This document shows, in pieces, positions 1 through 4,920 of a DNA stretch of 5,662 bases. Below the pieces are notes generated by a model. That model was not told the origin of the DNA. It saw nothing but the letters and a program-made list of their open reading frames with translations, and ran no database searches. The stretch spans positions 1-5,662 of the forward strand of contig JASHTC010000140.1 in assembly GCA_030040755.1 (NCBI GenBank), read 5' to 3'. A program made the translations under genes and the position numbers. The DNA is from Thermoplasmata archaeon (lineage in GTDB: Archaea > Thermoplasmatota > Thermoplasmata > Lutacidiplasmatales > UBA184). Each line of letters begins with the position of its first letter. The first letter of the stretch is position 1.

Positions 1-1056
1 CATGGCCGCCGATTCGTCGGTCTCGGCCTTGATCTCGTCCTCGATCGAGCGGATCTCGGACATGAGCTCCTCCTGCTTGGGGATCGGTCCGAGGATGTCG
101 TCCATCGACCCGATCTTCTGCTCGAGGTCGGCGAGGGCGTTCAGCGCCCGGTCGGGGACCGTGCGCCCGGTGCCCAGGTACTCCGCCGCGCCTTCGACCA
201 GGCGGGAGAACTCGAAGGGGAAGAGGATCTTCGTGGCCTGGCCGTCGCCGAGCGCCGTGACCGTGTCCAGCGAGAGGACCGTCAGGGCCTTGGCGTCGAG
301 CACGCCGGCGCCGAGCGAGAGGATGCGGAGACGCTGGGCCTCGCCCTGCGCCTCGAGGATGGTGGCGACCCGGCTCCCCTCGGCCTCGAGGATCTTCGAC
401 TGCCGCACCCCTTCGGCCTGAAGGATCCGAGAGCGCTTCTGACCCTCGGCGACCAGGATCGCGCTCCGCTTCTCGCCGTCCGCCCGCAGGACCGCGGCGC
501 GGCGCTGCCGCTCGGCGGAGGTCTGCTCCTCCATCGCGGCCTTGACGGGCCCGACCGGGTCGACCTCCTTGATCTCGACGGCGTCCACCCGGACGCCCCA
601 CTTGTCGGTCGCCTCGTCGAGGATGTCGCGGAGCCGGGTGTTGATCCGCTCGCGGTTGTAGAGGATCTCGTCCAGCTCCATGTCGCCGATAATCGACCGG
701 AGCGTGGTCTGCGCCAGCGCCACGGTCGCGACGTGGTAGTCCTGGACCTGGAAGATCGCTTTCGGCGGGTCGACCACCTTGATGTAGATGATGGCGTCGA
801 CGTTGGTCGGCGAGTTGTCCTTGGTGATGACCTCCTGGCGGGGAACCTCCAAGACCTGGGTACGCAGGTCGATCGGGACGACCTTGGAGATCGGGCTGAC
901 GATGTTGAAGCCGGGGTTGATGATGCCTTTGTACGACCCGAGCCGGGTCACGATCCCCTGCTGGTACGGGTTGATGGTGTAGATGCTCCGCCAGAGGAGC
1001 ACCAGGAACACGACGAACGCCAGAAAGCCCGCGACGTAGTAGAGCGTGTAATCCAT
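1..1056 (-). CDS. SPFH/stomatin-family (slipin-like) membrane protein, 3' end outside window
   Basis: Predicted membrane-anchored SPFH (prohibitin-homology) scaffold protein that would oligomerise on the cytoplasmic membrane face. The 352 visible residues begin with one hydrophobic segment (about residues 6-22) followed by the family-typical INPYQQGIVTRLG at 28-40. The SPFH fold runs to about 175 and includes IDLRTQVLEVPRQEVITKDN (62-81) and a helix with LAQTTLRSIIG (114-124). Next come five 11-residue AEG-type repeats (192-246), typical of the SPFH helical stalk, then a hydrophobic stretch and an acidic, coiled-coil-like tail (about 312-350). No stop codon occurs before the window edge, so the protein is longer than 352 residues, while many archaeal stomatins are about 250-310. 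The ATG at 1056 is supported by GGGGAGAGG just upstream. It lies 45 nt downstream of the nfeD stop and is probably cotranscribed with it. Family assignment is firm; the cellular role is inferred. Confidence 0.93.
   Translation of the reverse strand, partial: MDYTLYYVAGFLAFVVFLVLLWRSIYTINPYQQGIVTRLGSYKGIINPGFNIVSPISKVVPIDLRTQVLEVPRQEVITKDNSPTNVDAIIYIKVVDPPKAIFQVQDYHVATVALAQTTLRSIIGDMELDEILYNRERINTRLRDILDEATDKWGVRVDAVEIKEVDPVGPVKAAMEEQTSAERQRRAAVLRADGEKRSAILVAEGQKRSRILQAEGVRQSKILEAEGSRVATILEAQGEAQRLRILSLGAGVLDAKALTVLSLDTVTALGDGQATKILFPFEFSRLVEGAAEYLGTGRTVPDRALNALADLEQKIGSMDDILGPIPKQEELMSEIRSIEDEIKAETDESAAM
319..483 (-). repeat. Five tandem 11-residue (hendecad) repeats in the SPFH protein
   Basis: Residues 192-246 of the SPFH protein fall into five consecutive 11-residue units without gaps: ADGEKRSAILV, AEGQKRSRILQ, AEGVRQSKILE, AEGSRVATILE and AQGEAQRLRIL. 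At the DNA level these are degenerate 33-bp units. An 11-residue period is typical of shallow, nearly straight or right-handed coiled coils, and AEG-type repeats are known in the stalk helix of stomatin and flotillin relatives. The element is therefore a structural protein repeat, not a DNA repeat of mobile origin. Confidence 0.85.
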
Positions 1057-1059
1057 CTT

Positions 1060-1068
1060 CCTCTCCCC
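1060..1068 (-). promoter_or_regulatory. Shine-Dalgarno sequence for the SPFH gene
   Basis: On the minus strand the bases GGGGAGAGG end 3 nt before the ATG at 1056, with the GGAG core 6 nt before it. This purine run fixes the chosen start. It lies in the 45-nt gap after nfeD, where I see no convincing TATA box, so the SPFH gene probably depends on transcription from upstream. Confidence 0.6.
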
Positions 1069-1101
1069 TTAGAACCTGACTTTCCTGACCGTCGTCCCCC
1101 G

Positions 1102-1572
1102 CTAGTGCTGGGCTCCCCCGTCGATGGGCTGGACCGTGACCGAGACCCCCTCGCCGCGCACGACCCGGACCTGGGCGCCGACGGGGATCGGGACGTTCGC
1201 GCGGGCCGACCACACCTCGGAGCGGATGCGGATCTTCCCCTGGAGCGAGTTCGGCACGACCGGAGCGATCACGATCCCGACCTCCCCCTCGAGCCCGCTC
1301 GCGGTGGTGCTCAGCGGACGATGGGTGGGGGCGACATACCGATAATAGGGGATCTCCACCAGCGTGGCGACGAGGGCCGCGAGGAGGAGGATCCCGATCC
1401 CGTACGGGCTGTCCAGCAGGACGTTCGGCACGAGGAGGTAGAGGAAGCCCGCCGTCAGGATGATCGACCCGGGGATGAGGAGCAGCACGCCGGGATGGAC
1501 CAGCTCGAGGGCGAAGAGGATGATGCCCCCGAGGACCAGGACGATCCCCAAGGTGAGGTCGATTCCCGACAT
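1102..1572 (-). CDS. nfeD: Short NfeD-family membrane protein (NfeD1b-like, no protease domain)
   Basis: 156-residue protein with three hydrophobic segments (about residues 7-23, 27-49 and 57-74), followed by a soluble C-terminal OB-fold-like domain (about 92-150). That domain carries the NfeD pattern: GLEGEVG (93-99), LQGKIRIRSEVWSA (110-123) and IPVGAQVRVVRGEGVSVTVQP (129-149). It is the short form, without the ClpP-class serine protease domain found at the N-terminus of long NfeD proteins such as Pyrococcus PH1510. NfeD proteins are established partners of SPFH proteins, and the SPFH gene follows 45 nt downstream. The reading frame stays open for more than 600 bases upstream, but that part is low-complexity Pro/Arg/Gly sequence lying over the neighbouring metalloprotease gene. 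ATG 1572 immediately precedes the first membrane segment and is the credible start. No clear Shine-Dalgarno is visible before it. Confidence 0.92.
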   Translation of the reverse strand: MSGIDLTLGIVLVLGGIILFALELVHPGVLLLIPGSIILTAGFLYLLVPNVLLDSPYGIGILLLAALVATLVEIPYYRYVAPTHRPLSTTASGLEGEVGIVIAPVVPNSLQGKIRIRSEVWSARANVPIPVGAQVRVVRGEGVSVTVQPIDGGAQH

Positions 1573-1599
1573 CGGACCGGTCGCCAAAGCACGAAACGG

Positions 1600-1607
1600 C
1601 AATAAGG
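1600..1607 (-). promoter_or_regulatory. Possible TATA-like element upstream of nfeD
   Basis: The 65-nt gap between the metalloprotease stop and the nfeD start contains an AT-rich spot that reads CCTTATTG on the minus strand, centred about 31 nt before ATG 1572. Archaeal TATA boxes sit about 26-27 nt before the transcription start, so a transcript from here would have a leader of only a few nucleotides. That would fit the absence of a Shine-Dalgarno sequence. It suggests nfeD-SPFH may be expressed separately from the first gene. The match is weak and rests on position and base composition. Confidence 0.3.
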
Positions 1608-1637
1608 CCGTTCCCTGCCGCTCGGGGGTCGTTCCCC

Positions 1638-2207
1638 TTACCGGATGTACGTCCCCGTGGTCTCGAGGTCGAACCGGGAGACGACCTTCAGTCGCCGGCC
1701 CCGACCGCCGCGCGCGTAGGCGAGGAACGGGAACATCTGCCACAGGTCCCCCTCGGCCATCTTGGTCGCGGGGTGTTCCGGACCGAAGGCGCTCCGGGTC
1801 ACCCGGGCGGTCACGTCCCGGACCGCCCGCTCGTCCAGGTAGCCGAGCGCGTGGAGGTACTCGTGGGCCAGGATCACGTAGACGAACGAGTTGAGCTCGA
1901 GGGGGGTCTCGGCATTCGCCCGCATGGCGTCCACGAGACCCTCGTTCAGCACGATCATGTTCCCCGTCACCTGCCAGTAGGCGCCCAGCTGGGGCGGCAG
2001 GTCCGACAGCGTCAGCCCGAGCCCCGGGCGCTCGACGCCGAGGACCCGACGGACCGCCCCGCGCACCACCTGGAAGATCTGGTCGTAGTCGGCGGGTCGT
2101 CCGAGCCGGTCCCCGAGGTCCCCCGGCGCGGGGGCCACCGGGGGCCCGGTGGGCCGCGCGGGGGGCGGCGCTCGGGGGAAAGGTCCGGCAAGCCGGGGGG
2201 GCGACAT
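1638..2207 (-). CDS. Predicted metzincin-like zinc metalloprotease, first gene of the NfeD-SPFH cluster
   Basis: 189-residue protein that I do not recognise as a named family. Its key feature is HEYLHALGYLD at residues 115-125, which fits the metzincin zinc signature HExxHxxGxxH/D: H115 and H119 would bind zinc, E116 would be the general base and D125 the third ligand. A hydrophobic helix (FVYVILA, 108-114) leads into the motif. M150 or M158 could supply the Met-turn, which is speculative. Residues 1-38 are Pro/Arg/Gly-rich and look disordered, and no signal peptide or membrane segment is visible, so it appears cytoplasmic. It has no cysteines and so is not an archaemetzincin, which has a Cys-rich zinc site. 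The start is ATG 2207, preferred over GTG 2219 because a TATA-like element sits at leaderless spacing. nfeD and the SPFH gene follow on the same strand, so it may process membrane proteins with them; that role is inference. Confidence 0.75.
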   Translation of the reverse strand: MSPPRLAGPFPRAPPPARPTGPPVAPAPGDLGDRLGRPADYDQIFQVVRGAVRRVLGVERPGLGLTLSDLPPQLGAYWQVTGNMIVLNEGLVDAMRANAETPLELNSFVYVILAHEYLHALGYLDERAVRDVTARVTRSAFGPEHPATKMAEGDLWQMFPFLAYARGGRGRRLKVVSRFDLETTGTYIR

Positions 2208-2231
2208 CGGAAAAACCACCCACGCGGCGGG

Positions 2232-2239
2232 GATATAGT
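2232..2239 (-). promoter_or_regulatory. TATA-like element of the metalloprotease-nfeD-SPFH unit
   Basis: On the minus strand the bases ACTATATC are centred about 28 nt before ATG 2207, the distance expected between an archaeal TATA box and the transcription start. Initiation would therefore fall at or within a few bases of the start codon, implying a leaderless or nearly leaderless mRNA. No Shine-Dalgarno precedes this ATG, which agrees. It is the most AT-rich spot in a very GC-rich intergenic region. Confidence 0.5.
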
Positions 2240-2306
2240 CGCGGTTACACGAGCGCCACCTCGGGCGGCCCCGCTCCCCCCGGGCGGCTCCCCCTCGACC
2301 GAGACC

Positions 2307-2314
2307 CTATGAGA
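2307..2314 (+). promoter_or_regulatory. Possible TATA-like element of the rio1-KH-priS operon
   Basis: CTATGAGA lies about 48 nt before the rio1 ATG. Transcription starting about 26 nt downstream, near 2335-2337, would give a leader of some 22-24 nt that contains the Shine-Dalgarno at 2346-2350. The match to a TATA box is poor. The better AT-rich spot at 2232-2239 could instead serve both directions, giving a longer rio1 leader. Low confidence. Confidence 0.25.
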
Positions 2315-2345
2315 GCGAGGCGTACTGCGCGTCCGTGCCCCGTCC

Positions 2346-2350
2346 GGAGG
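2346..2350 (+). promoter_or_regulatory. Shine-Dalgarno sequence for rio1
   Basis: GGAGG ends 8 nt before ATG 2359 and supports that start over the in-frame GTG at 2335, which lies upstream of this motif and would add eight residues without family similarity. Confidence 0.65.
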
Positions 2351-2358
2351 AAGTGGCG

Positions 2359-3123
2359 ATGCCGAGCCGCCGCGAGCGGTTCGAGGACCGGCGCAAGGAG
2401 GCCTCGCAACGCGACCTCCTCGACCAGTTCTTCGACCACCGGACGCTGCTCGCGGTCTCCCGCCTTGTCAATCAAGGCCAGTTCGACTCCATCGACTTTC
2501 CGATCGCGACCGGGAAGGAGGGAGGGGTCTTCCGCGCGACGCGCGGGGCCGAGTACCGGGCGGTGAAGATCTACCGCATCGGCAACACGACCTTCCACAA
2601 CCTGCCGGCCTACGCCCTCGAGGAGCTGCGGCGGGAGACGAGCGTCCGCAACTACGGGGGCCTGATCTTCGCCTGGACCCGTCGGGAGCATACGATCCTC
2701 GGCCGGCTCGCCGACGCGAAGGTGCGCGCCCCGTACCCGTACGGACACTTGCGCAATTGCCTCGTCATGGAGTTCATCGGCAACGAGGCGGGGGCCGCGC
2801 CCCGCCTCCTCGACGCCCAGGTCGACGACCCCGAGGCGGTCTACCGGGACCTCGTCCTTCAGATCGGCCGGATGGTCCGGGAGGCGAGACTGGTCCACGG
2901 CGACCTCTCCCCCTACAACACCCTGCTCTACCAAGGGAAGGTGGTGCTGATCGACGTCGCGCAGGCCGTGACCGTCGAGCATCCGCGGGCGCTCGAGCTG
3001 CTCGCGCGCGACATCGCCCATTTCTCGAAGTTCTTCGGGCGCCTGGGGGTCGAGGTCGAGCCCGAAGAGTTCATGCGGGCCGTGGGAGGGACCTCCCTGC
3101 GCCCCGCGACCGCGCAGAGCTGA
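2359..3123 (+). CDS. rio1: RIO1-type serine/threonine protein kinase/ATPase
   Basis: RIO1 is an atypical kinase/ATPase that acts late in small ribosomal subunit maturation in archaea and eukaryotes. The 254-residue length matches compact archaeal RIO1. Visible motifs are the nucleotide-binding loop TGKEGGVFRA (51-60, RIO consensus STGKEAxVY), the catalytic lysine K70 in AVKIYR, the hinge MEFIG (137-141), the catalytic loop HGDLSPYN (180-187, D182 and N187), and the metal-binding D199 in LIDVAQAV. The HPRALELLARDI that follows matches the RIO1 pattern rather than RIO2, and the winged-helix N-terminal domain of RIO2 is absent. ATG 2359 is set by the GGAGG at 2346-2350. It is the first gene of a tight operon: the KH-domain gene begins 2 nt after its stop. 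Family assignment is very secure; the substrate in archaea is not known from this sequence. Confidence 0.95.
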   Translation: MPSRRERFEDRRKEASQRDLLDQFFDHRTLLAVSRLVNQGQFDSIDFPIATGKEGGVFRATRGAEYRAVKIYRIGNTTFHNLPAYALEELRRETSVRNYGGLIFAWTRREHTILGRLADAKVRAPYPYGHLRNCLVMEFIGNEAGAAPRLLDAQVDDPEAVYRDLVLQIGRMVREARLVHGDLSPYNTLLYQGKVVLIDVAQAVTVEHPRALELLARDIAHFSKFFGRLGVEVEPEEFMRAVGGTSLRPATAQS

Positions 3124-3125
3124 CC

Positions 3126-3695
3126 ATGCCGACCCTCTACGTGCGGATCCCCGAGGACCGGGTGGGCGTCGTCATCGGGCCGGGCGGCCGGACCTGCCAC
3201 GAGATCGCCGAGCGCACCTCCACCGACGTGCAGGTCGACAGCGAGGAGGGCGCGGTCCGCATCAGCGGCCCCGACTCCGAGCCGGCGCGGGTGATGCAGG
3301 CCCGCGACATCGTCCTCGCGATCGGGCGGGGGTTCTCGCCGGAGCGGGCGAAGCGCCTCCTGAAGGAGAATACCTACCTCGGGATCCTCGACATCAAGGT
3401 CACCACCGGGAAGAAGGAGAAGGCAGCCCTGCGCCGGATCCGCTCCCGGGTAATCGGCACCCGCGGCGAGGCCCGCTCGCGGATCGAGCAGCTCTCGGGC
3501 TGCTCCGTCAGCGTGTACGGCGGCACCGTCGCGTTGATCGGACAGGAGGACCAGCTCGAGCGGGCGACCCGAGCGGTCGAGCTCCTGCTGCGCGGCAGCG
3601 AGCACTCGACCGTCTTCCACATGCTCGCCCGCCTCCGACGGAACGCCGCGGCGGAAGAGGCGATGGGGCCGAGCCTGTCGGCGCTCGAGGAGTAA
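3126..3695 (+). CDS. dim2: Two-KH-domain RNA-binding protein, archaeal Dim2/Pno1-like ribosome assembly factor
   Basis: 189-residue RNA-binding protein with two KH domains. KH1 covers about residues 3-66 with the GxxG loop in VVIGPGGRT (15-23). KH2 covers about 100-158 with VIGTRGEARSRIEQLSG (109-125), whose loop is GTRG (111-114). The linker FSPERAKRLL (70-79) is also typical of the family. Archaeal and eukaryotic Dim2/Pno1 (Krr1-like) proteins bind pre-rRNA near the 3' end of small-subunit rRNA during 40S/30S maturation, the same pathway as RIO1. The gene starts 2 nt after rio1 and has only a weak purine stretch upstream, so translation is probably coupled to rio1. The frame is open far upstream inside rio1, but that part is Pro/Arg/Gly-rich nonsense; MPTLYVRIPEDRVG is the natural family start. 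Residues 160-189 form an Ala/Glu-rich tail of unknown use. Confidence 0.92.
   Translation: MPTLYVRIPEDRVGVVIGPGGRTCHEIAERTSTDVQVDSEEGAVRISGPDSEPARVMQARDIVLAIGRGFSPERAKRLLKENTYLGILDIKVTTGKKEKAALRRIRSRVIGTRGEARSRIEQLSGCSVSVYGGTVALIGQEDQLERATRAVELLLRGSEHSTVFHMLARLRRNAAAEEAMGPSLSALEE
3687..3692 (+). promoter_or_regulatory. Shine-Dalgarno sequence for priS, inside the KH gene
   Basis: GAGGAG forms the last two sense codons of the KH gene and ends 7 nt before the priS ATG at 3700, with the KH stop codon in between. This spacing supports the start and suggests linked translation of the two genes. Confidence 0.65.
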
Positions 3696-3699
3696 CCCG

Positions 3700-4920
3700 A
3701 TGGCCAAGACGGTCGCCCTCGACGGGCCCGCCCTCAGTTGGGCCCGGGACCAGTTCGCGCAGTACTACGGGTCGACCCCCATCCCTCCGCCGCCCCGTCT
3801 CGACCGCCGGGAGTTCGCGGCGTTCCCGTTCGTCACCGACACGACCATGCGCCGCCACACGACCCTGCGCTCGGCCGAGGAGTTCCACCGGTTCCTGGTC
3901 GGCGAGGTGCCGCGCCACGTGTACTACTCGACCGCCTACTACCGTCTCCCGGCCGAGCCGACGATGGCCCGGAAGGAGTGGCTGGGCGCCGACCTCCTCT
4001 TCGACCTCGACGCGGACCACCTGCGGGGGGCGGGCGGGCTCGACTACGCCGGGCAGCTCGCCCTCGTGAAGAGCCGCCTCGTCGACCTGGTCGACGACTT
4101 CCTGCTCGGGGACTTCGGGATCCCGCCGGACGAGCTCTCGTTCGTCTTCTCGGGAGGACGGGGGTATCACGTCCACGTCCACGACGCCCGTTTCCTGCCG
4201 CTCACCAGCCCCGAGCGTCGCGAGCTGGTCGATTACATCCAGGGGACCGGGTTCGACGCCCGCCGGGTCGTCGCCCCCCGCCACCTGAACGTCGGGGGCG
4301 AGGGGGGGGCCGACGGGGGCCGTCGCTCCACGGTTCGGCTCCAGGAGCTCCCGCCCCCGGACGCGCCCGGCTGGCGCGGTCGGACCGCTCGGGCGGTGCT
4401 CGCCCTGCTGGACCGGTGGGAGTCCGCGGGGACCGCCGAGGCGGACCTGGTCGGCTGGGGGGTGCCGAGGACCCATGCCCACAAGATGGCGGGGGTCCTG
4501 TTCAAGCACGGCGGAGCCGCGAAGGTCCGGGCCTCCCGGAACCTCGACGCGCTCGGGCCGCTGCAGGAGGAGTTCCTCGAGGCCGCGGTGCCCCGCGCCG
4601 CGGTCGAGGTGCAGGGCGAGACCGACGCCCCGGTCACGACGGACGTCCACCGCCTGATCCGGCTGCCCGGTTCCCTCCACGGCGGGACCGGGTTCCGGGT
4701 CCTGCCGCTCTCCCGCGAGGGCCTGGAGCGGTTCGACCCGCTGCGGGATGCTCCGGTGCCCCGGCCCGCGGGCGAGCGGGCGAGGGTCACCTACCGGGAG
4801 GCGGTCCACTACCCGTGGGGGGACGGCGCGCTGGACGGGGCCCCCGGGAAGGAGGCCGAGCTGCCTACGGCGGCGGCGCTCTTTCTGACGCTGCGGGGGG
4901 AGGCGACGCTTCGGCCTTGA
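3700..4920 (+). CDS. priS: DNA primase small catalytic subunit PriS
   Basis: Catalytic subunit of archaeal/eukaryotic-type primase, which makes primers for DNA replication together with PriL (not in this window). It has 406 residues. The family motifs are clear: the metal-binding acidic motif DLDAD (102-106; D102 and D104), the nucleotide-binding motif SGGRGYHVHV (151-160), and TTDVHRLIRLPGSLHGGTGF (313-332) with the third catalytic aspartate D315 and H327. VYYSTAYYRLP (74-84) is also family-like. The protein contains no cysteine, and the segment after DLDAD, where many PriS proteins carry a Cys-rich zinc knuckle, is a short Gly-rich linker (107-118). The C-terminus AALFLTLRGEA is PriS-like and shows that the frame is real up to its stop. 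It lies 4 nt after the KH gene with its own Shine-Dalgarno, so it is the last gene of the rio1 operon. Its 3' end overlaps the convergent FAH-family gene by 56 nt. Confidence 0.95.
   Translation: MAKTVALDGPALSWARDQFAQYYGSTPIPPPPRLDRREFAAFPFVTDTTMRRHTTLRSAEEFHRFLVGEVPRHVYYSTAYYRLPAEPTMARKEWLGADLLFDLDADHLRGAGGLDYAGQLALVKSRLVDLVDDFLLGDFGIPPDELSFVFSGGRGYHVHVHDARFLPLTSPERRELVDYIQGTGFDARRVVAPRHLNVGGEGGADGGRRSTVRLQELPPPDAPGWRGRTARAVLALLDRWESAGTAEADLVGWGVPRTHAHKMAGVLFKHGGAAKVRASRNLDALGPLQEEFLEAAVPRAAVEVQGETDAPVTTDVHRLIRLPGSLHGGTGFRVLPLSREGLERFDPLRDAPVPRPAGERARVTYREAVHYPWGDGALDGAPGKEAELPTAAALFLTLRGEATLRP

Noticed and set aside
733..1605. Long plus-strand open frame, rich in Asp, Arg and Pro, across the SPFH and nfeD genes
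   Set aside because: It is antisense to two genes with clear family motifs and has repetitive low-complexity composition typical of open frames in GC-rich DNA.
1573..2223. Upstream extension of the nfeD reading frame
   Set aside because: The extra part is Pro/Arg/Gly-rich without motifs and overlaps the metalloprotease gene, which holds the HExxH motif. NfeD family proteins of this type start just before the first membrane segment.
2262..2288. Direct repeat CGGGCGGC, two copies 19 bp apart, in the divergent intergenic region
   Set aside because: An 8-bp GC-only repeat is expected by chance at this base composition and has no symmetry relative to the promoter-like elements, so I do not call it an operator.
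2245..3021. Minus-strand open frame antisense to rio1
   Set aside because: It is a GC-driven shadow of rio1, and its end runs into the intergenic region without a family-like terminus.
2359..3123. Assignment of the kinase to RIO2
   Set aside because: The N-terminal winged-helix domain of RIO2 is missing, and the TGKE loop and LIDVAQAV...HP pattern fit RIO1.
2757..3125. In-frame N-terminal extension of the KH-domain protein into rio1
   Set aside because: The stretch overlaps the conserved catalytic part of rio1 and has no KH or other recognisable content. ATG 3126 gives the natural family start.
3508..4809. 433-codon open frame on the minus strand under priS
   Set aside because: It lies antisense to priS, whose catalytic motifs are intact, and shows no recognisable protein motif.
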